64,000 bases of DNA, from assembly GCA_032622095.1 (NCBI GenBank), contig CP136068.1, positions 116,297,509 through 116,361,508 of the forward strand, in the 5' to 3' direction. The position numbers were made by a program, and so were the translations under genes. Positions 1 through 9,699 of this stretch are shown here, piece by piece. The notes under the pieces were generated by a model. That model searched no databases and had not been told where the DNA came from. It saw nothing but the letters and a program-made list of their open reading frames with translations. Each line of letters opens with the position of its first letter. Positions within the stretch are counted from its first letter, which is position 1. The stretch comes from Siphonodentalium dalli. Lineage: Eukaryota > Mollusca > Scaphopoda > Gadilida > Siphonodentaliidae.

Positions 1-109
1 GCTGTGATGTATGTATATCTCAGAAACGTCATTAAATCTTCCAACATAAAACGACGTTATTATGATTTACATCTTTGGGTGTGCGAGAGCCGCTTTGGAA
101 TATTATAAG

Positions 110-248
110 TTACGGACGCTTAGTAGTCGGACATGGTGTCATGTGAGGCGAAGTGAGATCAATATTAGGCGAGGCCGTAGGCCGACCCTAATATTGATCT
201 CGCCGAGCCTCACATGACACCATATCCGACTACTAAGCGTCCCGTAAC
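110..248. repeat. Long inverted repeat (hairpin palindrome)
   Basis: The left arm starts GTTACGGACGCTTAGTAG near 110. It is mirrored by CTACTAAGCGTCCCGTAAC ending near 248. The arms are about 65 bp with a very short centre near 176-184 (GGCCGTAGGCC region). A few mismatches separate the arms. No coding potential is visible. It resembles a foldback element, but I see no clear target duplication. Confidence 0.85.
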
Positions 249-285
249 GTATTTATTATGTCAGTGGACAAAATCCAAAATCCAA

Positions 286-523
286 AATATTCGGGTATGC
301 CGAAACGAGAGATAATCCCTTCCCAAAAAGCGTTTCTGATGATGAGAGCGGCTAGAGAAGAGCATACGAACAGGGCGTAGTCGATTTCGTTCGAGTACAC
401 TTCGCTGCAGTGTACTCGAACGAAATCGACCACGCCCTGTTCGTATGCTCTTCTCCAGCCGCTCTCATCATCAGAAACTCTTTTTGGAAGGGATTATCTC
501 TCGTTTCGGCATACCCGAATATT
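286..523. repeat. Long near-perfect inverted repeat, 115-bp arms
   Basis: The left arm (286-400) begins AATATTCGGGTATGCCG. The right arm (410-523) ends CGGCATACCCGAATATT. The loop between them is only about 9 bases (TTCGCTGCA). Differences between arms are few, so the arms were made recently or are kept alike by gene conversion. Open frames overlapping this hairpin on both strands are by-products of its symmetry. Confidence 0.9.
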
Positions 524-955
524 TTTACCTTTCGTCGTTAGCCAAAGATGACTTGGTAGCAACCCTCCTCGGAAGTTCTCTTGAAACCCTAACAGAACAC
601 ATATCCCACTGCCTCAATGAACTAGTACTATATTCTGCGAAGTACCTGTACGTCCTCAGCACAATGATCAGGAATGGCGTTCAGCGACCCGTCTCACGTC
701 CATTGTAATTATCTTCTCAACACCCACGCATGTTGTAACGACTAACTTTCATATCTATTGGACAAATAAGATGTTCCTGCAACAAAAGCTGTCGTGAACA
801 TTCAAGTTCATATATGCTTCACTCTCGTGGTTTCCAACACCTATCCATACTTGTACATAACGGCCCACCATACTGGCCAGGGGAGCCCACTTTAATCCAA
901 CTGTAATTATATGTCATGTATATCGATCTCTCCTATACTTGGAGGTAATACAGAT
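524..955 (+). pseudogene. LINE C-terminal/3'UTR remnant
   Basis: Directly after the palindrome, an open stretch to 708 reads LAKDDLVATLLGSSLETL and then a helical, leucine-rich tail. This is the style of the extreme C-terminus of non-LTR retrotransposon proteins (a conserved LLGS-type segment before the stop). The following roughly 250 bases end near TATACTTGGAGGTAATACAG, which resembles the tail of the LINE remnant at 34.4-35.3 kb (GTATTGGAGGTAAATAAATA). No reverse transcriptase motifs are present, so this is a 5'-truncated copy. The apparent start codon upstream lies inside the palindrome arm and is not a true start. The family is uncertain. Confidence 0.35.
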
Positions 956-1399
956 ATCTCAATGGCTAATCCCCAGAAGTAGGACAACTTGTTGAGATTT
1001 ATAGTTAATTTATGAGTCTTAAACATTCCTCAAATATAAAATATATCGAATGCAGGTTTTGGTACTGTCTTTAAATTCGCCGAAAATGATTTTCGACAGA
1101 TATCACATTTCTTGGCGCCAAATTACACCAAAAATATCCCCGACAGAGTTTTCTGAAAAACAAGATGGTGGATAAGCACCTAATGTTGATTTCATATGGG
1201 GTCACTGACCTAATATGGGTTCATATACCGACACTATTTATCGACGCTGATTGGCTAATCGCAAGAGCTGGCATAATGAAGTATTATGTTGCTGTCTTAT
1301 ATAAAGAAGATATTGGCGCCGATGTGAGGTCCAATGGTAGTATGCGTTATAAATTGCTAAATTGTTCTGATATTCCTGGTTGTCGTGCATTAATCTAAA
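956..1399. other. Unassigned non-coding stretch
   Basis: AT-rich sequence without a convincing gene, inverted repeat or tandem repeat. A 77-codon open frame at 1165-1398 has no recognisable motif and no splice or promoter support. Confidence 0.4.
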
Positions 1400-1735
1400 A
1401 TCAGCACAATATCTGCTTATAACATAACTATATTTTAGGTTGATAATCTGCTTATAATCGCCTCATTTTGAATCGATAACGTGCTGAAAATGAGAGCGTT
1501 TTGTCACATTATCGACACATAATGAGGCGATTCTAAGAAGATTATGTGCGGACAATGACACTAATAAGCCAGCTGACTTTTCAGGTGTACGCTCTTTAAC
1601 ATGTGTTTTCACTGTGGTCTGTGCCATAAAGTGAAATAACGAGTAAGAGTCCATTATCTGCTTATCTCATAATCAAATAATCACATTATGTACCTATTTC
1701 ACATTATTGGTCGAACATGTGCGTATATCCGCGAG
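1400..1735. repeat. Dispersed repeat family X, copy 1
   Basis: The stretch with ATAATCTGCTTATAATCG, then GAGAGCGTTTTGTCACATTA, then GATTATGTGCGGACAATGAC recurs in order and orientation at about 38440-38770. A shorter related piece lies at 31330-31480. Identity over about 330 bp is high but interrupted by small indels. No coding capacity. Short alternating words (ATTATC, GATTAT, GCACAT) repeat in both orientations, giving weak internal symmetry. Confidence 0.75.
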
Positions 1736-1910
1736 GATATGTTGCATAAATATTTATTGTGCATTAATTTAGACAACAATATGCCCCCAAAAAAGTATAA
1801 TCTTTACACCGCAGGTGGGACTCAAGTCTGTAGAAAATTGGTTTATCAATTATAAAAATGAGCAGTGTCTAACATCCGCTAGTAGGGTTCTCGTTTATTT
1901 CACTGTCTGT

Positions 1911-2265
1911 GGTTTGAGTTTAGTGTGCCTGTCATTTGCAGAATAAGGTCTCCAGAGGGTGAATTTAGTGACGCTATCCCGCATAGTGGGCTAGCATCAC
2001 TAAATTCACCCTATGGGAACCTCGATTTTACAATGTGTCGTCTGCCAATTTGGGGATAAAGAGAAACTAAGCTAAAAAAGAAATATAATCTATGTGAAAA
2101 TGTTCTATAGAAATTTGATATAAAGAAACTTTCTAGAGAAGATGGGCCTAAGAATTAGTTCATCAGAGGGTTAATTTGGTGATGCTAGATCGTTATGCGG
2201 GATAGTGTCACCGAATTCACCCTCTGGGGATCTCATTCTGCAAATGACAGGCACAGTAAACTGAG
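1911..2265. mobile_element. Non-autonomous TIR element, family M (copy 1)
   Basis: The ends are inverted: TTTAGTGTGCCTGTCATTTG on the left is mirrored by CAAATGACAGGCACAGTAAA on the right. Just inside each end lies a second, self-complementary block: GGTGAATTTAGTGACGC, then CCCGCATAGTGGG, then GCATCACTAAATTCACC. The element is about 355 bp with no open frame. Related copies or ends occur at 11637-11705, 24814-25125, 43895-44068 and 54925-55218. The outer boundary is uncertain by about 10 bp, and no clear target duplication could be assigned. Superfamily unknown. Confidence 0.8.
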
Positions 2266-2728
2266 GCTTGGATCTCACTGACGTTAATGCAATTTTGTTT
2301 ATTCAACGGCATTTTTTTGTCCAGTGTATTTATCACAATGTAGACTTTAAAGTGTTCATTTCTATTATGCCTGGGATTCGACACACTCCCCTCTCAGTCT
2401 GTCTCGGTCATGTCGTTCTCACATTGTCTGAGTTATTGTTTTGTTGAGGCGCCTACAAATCAATGACCTCGCTACGCCAAGGTGAATGATCTTATAAGAC
2501 GCCCCAATTCAATAAATGCTGCAATATCGGTGATTATTTCTTGTTATAGTCTGAGTTATGGTCCCTGGTGGACTTAAGAAAGTCTCATCCCGCCCCTATG
2601 TTAAGGCAATCACACTGCAATCCAGGAGCTATTTATCCAATTACGAAAATTAGAATGCTGGGAGACTGGGAACGTCCACAAGTATATCAGGTCAATATAT
2701 CCACGGTCAGAGTATGGTGGTACATAGT

Positions 2729-3151
2729 GGACTCACCACTTTGAGGGAACTACTCCTAGAGATTTGGTTCTCTACCGAGTTTCGTGAGCATTTTAGCGAC
2801 GATTCCGATTCTCTATCGACCACTCGCGGCATAAAACGTAAAAATCAACAGCATTAGAACAGTGTTTCGTGGGTTTCATATAGCTACCGTGAAATTAATC
2901 ACTGGCCATCAGTGTGTGTAAAAAGAAAGTAATCCCGAAATACACAGAAATTGACTTTTTATTTTCCAATTCCGATTCTCTGCTGAGGACGCCGATTCTC
3001 TACCGCGCGCTCGGTTCTCTGCAAATAACTCGATTCTCTGCCTTTGGTAGATTAGTATATGCCATCCGAAAACTTTGCTCGGTAGATAATGTAAATAAAG
3101 CTCGGTAGAGAACCAAATCGCCGGGAGTAGTTCCCCCACAGTGGGACTCAC
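2729..3151. mobile_element. hAT-like MITE with perfect 8-bp target duplication
   Basis: The element proper is 2737-3143. Its ends are CACTTTGAGGGAACTACTCC and, inverted, CACTGTGGGGGAACTACTCC. The similarity continues inward through GGTTCTCTACCGAG, so the TIR is about 45 bp. It is flanked on both sides by GGACTCAC (2729-2736 and 3144-3151). Eight-base duplications are typical of hAT transposases. The interior holds several degenerate copies of CGATTCTCTGC and no transposase. Confidence 0.85.
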
Positions 3152-4139
3152 CCCGTCGACACAAAAAGTAACTTTGGTTGTGAGCATAAATGTGGTTATT
3201 GTTGTCCGCCCAGATTAGACTTTGATAAATGGGCTACTGACAAATTTACATGTGAAGTTCAAATACTGGTTGCTAAAGTTTTCTACTATCCTGGCAATAG
3301 GGCTAACAATTCAAATGTAAAATAGGTGACCGTGACTCCAGTTAAAATCAATTCTGTCATAAACTGTATACAGGAACAATGCTCTGTGGGAAAATGTTCC
3401 TCAAAACCACATTTCCATGTATATTTTAGTATTAAATTATTGTTTAATTCAAGCTTTGGGGGCCCATATGATATTATAGAAATATATCATAAAATTGCAT
3501 ACATTATTAGGTTCCGCCATATGGGCGGCCGACTGATATAGCTATTTCAATAAACACAATGCTTTAAAAAAATTATGCGAATGTCACACAGCGCGCAGTT
3601 CACTCTGTATACAGGAGTCATTGTTCCTGTGTATATTTATAAAAGGGACTGTGGTCAGTGACGTATTGAACAGCTGCAGAAATTAGAATGAAATGCAAAA
3701 CATGAATATTCTATACTCCATTATCTTTATGGTGACCATTTGAGAAAGGCTAGCCGGCATAAAGTCATAACTAACACAAAATCATTATATTCTATCCGTT
3801 TATTCCTTGAAATCGTGTTTTACAAAGACATTTCGAGCTCTTTTTTATGAAAAAGCGTCATCATTTTCCGCAAAGATGTACCTAAAAGGAAGTTGATATA
3901 TTTTTGTTTTTCTTTGGCAATTCAAAAATTAGGATCCAACTGCAAAACAGAAAGCGGACAAAATCATTTTAACAATCCGGACAACACATTTTGATAAAAC
4001 ATTCACAAGTCACTCATTTGTTCTAATCGACATGCTTCTATTAATTATTTACAAATATCAGTTATTATTATTTCACATTAGTAATTAGTATACTCCACTC
4101 TATAAACATCCCTGACACTACTCGGGGTCCGGAATTTCA
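3152..4139. other. Unassigned stretch upstream of the LINE
   Basis: AT-rich and without a convincing gene. TGTATACAGGAACAATG-like words at 3367 and, inverted, near 3607-3635 form a weak spaced inverted pair. The 5' boundary of the following LINE is not clear from sequence and may lie inside the last part of this stretch. Confidence 0.4.
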
Positions 4140-4351
4140 ATCAAATTATTTTATTTTTTTTGCTATAATGTATTTTCACAAACGATTGTTTCTTCTGTTT
4201 GCTCTCTTCTATGTCTTTCCCCACTTCTCTGTGTGTGTCGACACTTTCTTGGACGAGATATATCGATGGAACATTATAAACACATACCAACAGATACGGT
4301 GCTCCTGTATTGCTGGTCTAATCTGTCTGTTATTTTACTGTAATATTAGTC

Positions 4352-5419
4352 ATGGGAGTTGATATATGTGTGTATAGATTAGCAATCGGAGCGCACTATC
4401 TGTTCATGTCTTCTGTTAGCTTTCTTAAACAAATTAAATTACACCGGAAATTCCGAAGATCACGTAACTTTTGCTTCTGTAATCTTGCTGTTGCATCACT
4501 TCTTCTATGCCTTCTCTTAATTGCAGGTGATGTAAGTCCTAACCCCGGTCCCATGCACCAGCCGATACGTACCATATCAATTTTGCATTGTAATATCCGC
4601 AGTATCAGGCACAAGATTGAAAAATTCGAAGACGATGTCGACGATTTTTATATTCTGTGTTTTACTGAAACCCACCTCAGTGAACATTACTCATCAGAAA
4701 AACTCGCGATTTCTGGTTTTCAACCTCCAATTCGTAAAGATAGATCAGACTATGGTGGTGGTATAATTGCATATTTTTCTAATACAACTGGATTCCGTCG
4801 TTTGGATAGGCTAGAGTTTAATGACGATATTTTATGGTTTGAAGTGGGGACAAATAAAAAAATTATCCTATGTATGACATATAGATCAGAAAGGGAATGC
4901 CTGCCAGACTACTGGCAGAAATTGGAAGAAAAAATTGAAACTGCCCTGGAATATAACCCAGCTCTGGTGATAGTTGGGGACCTAAACTGTGATATGTTGA
5001 AGAAGATCGGCCCATTGCAAAAAATAACAGCAAAATTCAAGTTACATAATGTTATTATGGAACCCACTCGAGTCACATGTACAACCCAAACCCTTATAGA
5101 TCCGATTTTAGTTAGCGACGAGACGAACTTCATGAATCCGACTGTATCAAATCTTCGATTGTCCGATCATTACGCTACATCTGTTGAAATTGTAATGCAA
5201 ACTCAAGAGCCTCCCGTTAGGAAAACATCCGTGTGGAACTATTCCTGTGCAAACTTTCATGGAATGAACGCTGAAATAGCTGCAACAAAATGGTCCGATA
5301 TATTGTCGGCGAACTCTAGTGTTGATGTGAATACGTGCCTTGATAAATTTATGCAAAAGTATTTCGAAATAGCTCGATTGTATATATTCCTCATAATCAT
5401 TCACAATACGACCCCGTGA
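4352..5419 (+). pseudogene. LINE endonuclease domain with N-terminal 2A-like motif
   Basis: A 355-codon frame. Residues about 41-58 are hydrophobic, followed by GDVSPNPGP (59-67), a 2A-like translational recoding motif. From about residue 75 comes an apurinic/apyrimidinic-type endonuclease: LHCNIRS, FTETHLS (catalytic Glu), YGGGIIAYF, VIVGDLNCD, TLIDPILVS and LSDHYAT (catalytic His) appear in the usual order. In this family the enzyme nicks the target DNA to prime reverse transcription. The frame is lost near residue 345, where sequence similarity continues in another frame (…KPWFDGKVRQLL… near 5420). The ATG used here is the first in frame upstream of the hydrophobic stretch; another start within the 5' region is possible. 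Confidence 0.85.
4526..4552 (+). other. 2A-like ribosome-skipping motif GDVSPNPGP
   Basis: The codons spell GDVSPNPGP immediately after a leucine-rich hydrophobic segment. The core NPGP and the upstream GDV match the 2A pattern D(V/I)ExNPGP except that Glu is replaced by Ser. Known 2A-like sequences near the N-terminus of APE-type LINEs mediate peptide-bond skipping between the final Gly and Pro. A Ser at the Glu position may weaken the activity. Combined with the hydrophobic stretch, it could release a short membrane-directed leader peptide from the endonuclease. Confidence 0.7.
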
Positions 5420-5422
5420 TAA

Positions 5423-6398
5423 ACCATGGTTTGACGGCAAAGTGAGACAATTGTTAAGACAACGTGACCGGTTGAGAAAGAAAGCCCTTAGAACTAATTT
5501 GCAAAGTGATTGGAACAAATTTAAAATTTTGAGAAACAAGGTGAATAACGCGAAAAAGTAAGCCAAAAAAGAATACATGTCGAACCTTGGCGAGTCTTTA
5601 TCTGTAAATACGCAACCAAAACAGTTTTGGCATATCGTGAAACAATTTATGAATACATCGCAAAACAAACAGATACCTCCACTTGTATACCAAGATAATT
5701 TATATAATGACGACCTACAAAAGGCAGAACTCTTGAATCGTATATTTGTTGAGAATGGTACACTCAAAGTTAATGGATCGAAGGTACCTGATTTCGCATA
5801 TCGAACAGACAAAACATTATCCGATATACAAATTTGCCAAGATGACATTACTACCATACTAAGACAGTTGCCCACAAATAAGGCGAGCGGACCCGACATT
5901 ATCAGCTATCGTATGCTGAAGGAAACACATTCTACAGTGAGCAAACCCCTTTATATCTTGTTTAAACTCTCACTAGAAACATCTGTATTCCCATCTGAAT
6001 GGAAGAAAGCGGAGGTTGTACCCATCCCCAAAAAGGGTGACCCTAGTAACCCCAACAATTACAGGCCCGTGTCGTTACTTAGCGTGTTGAGTAAAGTTTT
6101 CGAAAAAATCGTTTAAAAAAAACTACTTTATCACCTAAACAAAAACAACCTTTTGTACGAACACCAATCAGGTTTCATGCCCAACCATAGTACTGAGGGT
6201 CAATTAATTGAAATTTTTCATACTGATGATGACCTTATGACATGTGCTGTATTTTGTGATGTATCAAAGGCCTTCGATAAAGTTTGGCATGATGGGCTTA
6301 TTGTAAAGATGAACAGATACGGAATAAATGGTATTCTGCTAAAGTGGTTTCAAAGCTACCTTAGTGGTCGATCACAAAGAGTTCGATGTTATTTTTGA
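5423..6398 (+). pseudogene. LINE reverse transcriptase, N-terminal half (fingers/palm)
   Basis: Similarity begins with a basic linker, KPWFDGKVRQLLRQRDR at 5423, in a frame with a stop near 5560. It continues in the frame from 5577. Recognisable blocks are NKASGPDIISYRMLKE, FPSEWKKAEVVPIPKKGD, NNYRPVSLLSVLSKVFEK, EHQSGFMPNHST and the catalytic motif A block VFCDVSKAFDKVWHDGL. A stop (TAA at 6114-6116) sits between FEKIV and the QSGF block, where an open codon is expected. The frame runs to RSQRV near 6385 and then falls out at a deletion. The enzyme copies LINE RNA into DNA at the nicked target. This copy cannot be functional. Confidence 0.85.
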
Positions 6399-7618
6399 TG
6401 TATATCAACGATATTGGGGATAAAGTTTCCTCCAAAACGCGACTTTACGCCGACGACACCTGTCTATTTCAAAGCCATAAAGACTTGCAACTAGTAGAAC
6501 GAACTATTAATCAGGACATGCTTGCAATTAACGAGTGGGCTAATAATTGGCTGGTCACATTTAATTCCTCCAAAACAAAACTTAAGTTTTTCGCTAAAAA
6601 CAGCGACCAAGCGAGGCCAATTATCACATTGGGTCAAAATACTCTAGTGTATACTGAAACGCATAAGCATTTGGGACTAGATCTGCATGAGGATTTTTCG
6701 TGGAATACTCACATTGAAAATTTATGTAATCGTGCCAATTCTAGACTCGCCCAGTTACGAAAATTTAAATATATCCTTAATCGTAACTCACTAGAAACAC
6801 TTTACCTGTCATACATACGACCCTTACTTGAGTATGCGAGCCCAGTGTGGTCTGGTACTCCATTATACCTTCTTGATAAATTAGATGATGTTCAGTACGA
6901 CGCAGCAAGGATAGTCACCGGTTGTACACGATCCGTGTCTCACGAACGCCTTATGTTAGAAATTGGCTGGGATACCCTAGAAAGCAGACGATATACTAAA
7001 CGAATGTCGGTTCTACATAACATCGTAAACAAGAAAGCTGCAAATTATCTGGTCTCTCTGCTTCCACCCCGTTTTGTCGATATAACTGATTATGACCTCA
7101 GAAATGCAACTGATTTTACCCCTCTCCGCCGCGACACCAAACGAATGGACTCATCTTTTTTCCCAAAATGTCTCGCAGAATGGAACGCACTAGAACCATA
7201 TTGCAGAAACTCTCGTCTAGAGGATTTAAAAAAACAGCTAAAGTTCGCAAATCCTGTGCTGAAACCACCGAAATATTTCTCATTTGGGAAGCGGCGTTTT
7301 AATGTTATACAATGTCAGCTCCGGTGTCGATGCAGTGACTTGCAGGAACACAAGGTAGATAACCATTTGATAGACTCTAAACTGTGCAGTTGTGGTCTCG
7401 GTGATGAGACTGTTGACCACTATTTCTTTGAATGCACACTATATGCCAGAGAAAGACTTAGACTATACAATAGTTTGATACCTTTTGATGTGAATCCAAT
7501 ATCAGTCGAGACACTTTTGTTCGGCAACCCATATATAAGTCACGATATGAATACTGTAATCTTTAATTGCGTGCATCGGTTCATTAAAGAAACAAAACGT
7601 TTCAATATCGATGTCTGA
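6386..7618 (+). pseudogene. LINE reverse transcriptase C-terminal half and CCHC-like tail
   Basis: The frame resumes at LFLMYINDI, followed by the catalytic motif C RLYADDTCLF, the EWANNWLVTFNSSKT block, HKHLGLDLHEDFSWNTHI and YIRPLLEYASPVWSG, all standard for APE-type LINEs. The block that normally precedes LFLMYINDI (a PQGS-type motif, roughly 25 codons) is absent, so the deletion junction lies at about 6385. Near the C-terminus a cysteine cluster, CQLRCRC followed by CSCG…DHYFFEC, looks like a zinc-knuckle or CCHC nucleic-acid-binding module. The stop at 7616-7618 appears to be the natural end. The long uninterrupted 410-codon frame suggests the copy is fairly young despite its lesions. 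Confidence 0.87.
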
Positions 7619-8041
7619 GATGTGTAGAGCTAATATAAGAACATGATAGCGAATTAACTATAATTGATGATATTTCCCCTTTGACGTTAAATATTTATCG
7701 AACCCAGTAAAGTTGTCGACACCATCCACATGCAATCTCTCTCTCTCTCTCTCTCTCTCGCTCTCTCTCTATCAATCTTCTTTCTCTCATACATAACGTG
7801 TGAAACAATCCATCAGTTCTTTCTATACTGTTAGTTGTCATAACTTGTACATAGCTATATTGTTATAACATATTTCCTTGCTCTTGTCAGTGTTTAATTT
7901 GTATATATTTAGTGTTTTGACAATAGGGAGAGGGTGTTACTGTAAGTGGCAGCACTTGTCATCCCATCGCTTTTGCATGTGTGTATATATGTAATACTAT
8001 ATGCAAATAAAATATGTTTAAACCATATTTATAAAATAAAA
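7619..8041 (+). other. LINE 3' UTR with (CT)n and polyadenylation-like end
   Basis: Holds a (CT)n run at 7736-7770 and then GGGAGAGGGTGTTACTGTAA, GTGGCAGCACTTGTCATCCC and finally AATAAAATATGTTTAAACC. The last part aligns loosely with 57275-57420 and with the minus strand of 48831-48990. Confidence 0.65.
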
Positions 8042-8360
8042 GTTAATCTCGTTGGTTCACAATATCACGAGCCAATTCCGCTAACACAATTATGGTATAT
8101 ATATGCAGTTCCTTGAGAATAATCTCATTATCCGCATGTCCACCCATGAACCACGTCGTAATCCCGAGGTCTGCCAGTAAGTTTCTTTTAAAAACAAAAG
8201 TCGACTTAAAATGGTTACAGTGACACACTTACAAATTGCTGTTATTATAGGCCAGGTCGAAGTGTCGATGCCGTAAACATAGCATTGAAACTTAAATCTA
8301 CCATATGGCGTCACAATACACATATAGCACTATGACGTCTGCAGTTTTGATTTAATTGCA
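8042..8360. other. Unassigned flank between two elements
   Basis: No repeat or gene recognised. Open frames on the minus strand here are short and motif-free. Confidence 0.4.
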
Positions 8361-9503
8361 ATGGCGACGGGGGGGGGTCGCACAAAAGTTTTAGCATACA
8401 GGGCCGGGGTGGGTGGGTCCGAAGAGGCCCAAAAAAAAATGAGTTTGTGCAAAAAAATTATATTCCCATTTTTGCCCTTGTTTTAAGTTGTTTTCAAATA
8501 TATTCATTAATAATTGTGTTCCAAGACAGGTTATGGCATTTACAGACACTTAGGAACAGGGTAGGTATAAGATATAAGTAATACAGGGGAGATCTTCCAA
8601 AAACATACCTATACCGGGCGGGGTGGGTGCATCTCAGAGGCCTGAAAAAAATTGTTTGTGCAATTTTTTTTCAACCCACATTATGGACATTGTTTTAAGT
8701 TGTTTTCACTGACAAATATGTTCTAACATAGATTATGACCTTAACCAACACTTAAGAACATATGTATAGGTATAAGATAAAGCACTCTCTGGTACCAAAT
8801 AAAAGTAATGACTGAATAGGAGTGCTGATTTGCATTTCACCTCAAATTAATATTGAATAGTGCCTGATAGTGCCGGCATTTTCACTCTGGCATGTCTAAT
8901 GACCAAATAGTGTTGCAGAGTGCTGGCTAACAAAATACCTCAAATTAAAAAATAAACATGCCAGCCTGTTTATTTGGCTCCAAAGAGTGATACTTATATA
9001 CTATATAACTGTCATTGCAGGTATGGCTATAAGGTGTTCTGATATGATGGTTGGTGGCACCTTTTTGGGAACAACAGTGAAGAAGTCATTAATTAGTAAC
9101 TGGACTATTTATGTAAAAATTAAACACAATGCTGGCTTATTGGCACTATAAATATTACCGCACAATATCCGTGCATATTGTAGAATAAAACACTTTTTAT
9201 TTCAAAATGTATTTTTCAATGTCGAAAACAACATCATAACCGTTGATAGTTTTTCAATTGTTTGAACACTTGGAATCTGCCAGAAACGGACCAATTTAAA
9301 ACTTACCTTTGATTCTGTTTGATTTGGTCTTGAATAGATTTAAAATGATTTTTTTCTTATTTTAGGGGGTGGGTCCAAAAATATCAGGCGGAAACAAATT
9401 TTTTTGCACAAAAAGGGTGGGTGGGTAGCAAAAGGGCTGTAATTTTTTTTTTGGGCCCTGTGTGTGTAAATTTTCTCGCGACCCCCCCCCCCCCCGATGG
9501 CGA
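8361..9503. mobile_element. TIR element with homopolymer G/C ends and 7-bp target duplication
   Basis: The element spans 8368-9496. The left end is CGGGGGGGGGTCGC. The right end is the inverted form with a run of 14 C. Both sides carry ATGGCGA (8361-8367 and 9497-9503), or 8 bp if one more base is counted. Inversion similarity continues to CAGGGCC and GGGTGGGTGGGT-type blocks about 25-60 bp inside each end. Inside the left half are two units of about 215 bp starting at 8401 and 8616 (GGGCSGGGTGGGTG and later TTGTTTTAAGTTGTTTTCA). No transposase seen. A 7-8 bp duplication suggests a hAT-like enzyme; this is inference. Confidence 0.7.
8401..8781. repeat. Two tandem ~215-bp units
   Basis: The units start at 8401 and 8616. 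They share GGGTGGGTG, a poly-A stretch followed by TTTGTGCAA, TTGTTTTAAGTTGTTTTCA and GGTATAAGATA. The second is truncated and diverged. Confidence 0.7.
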
Positions 9504-9699
9504 CACGCTTTAGTTCCGTCGCCATATTTTAGTTTATATTCACAATCCATATTATTAAATAGTCAGGTGCGTGCACGTTAGTGGTATGCCTAATGCTAAT
9601 GAGTTTGGAATTCAATAATCTGATTAAATAAGTGTATATCAAATTCAATATTTATTCGCTTCATAATTGAAAGCCTACACATAGAAAATTGCATTACAA

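Larger units (their letters stand above)
4140..8041 (+). mobile_element. Near full-length, inactivated APE-type non-LTR retrotransposon (LINE)
   Basis: The order is a 5' region, an apurinic-type endonuclease, a reverse transcriptase with YADD, a C-terminal CCHC-like region, and a 3'UTR ending in AATAAAATATGTTTAAACC and an A-rich tail. The motifs suit the Jockey/CR1 group of APE-type LINEs, but I cannot name the clade. The copy is dead: it has at least two frameshifts between 5380 and 5450, in-frame stops near 5560 and at 6114, and an internal deletion near 6385 that removes one reverse-transcriptase motif. The last about 110 bp are related to fragments at 48831-49148 (minus strand) and 57275-57420 (plus strand). 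The 5' boundary and any target duplication are not resolved. Confidence 0.85.

Noticed and set aside
233-708. Open frames on both strands sharing a GIISRFGIPEYF peptide
   Set aside because: They read through the two arms of the 286-523 palindrome. Only the part after 524 on the plus strand has some LINE-like character.
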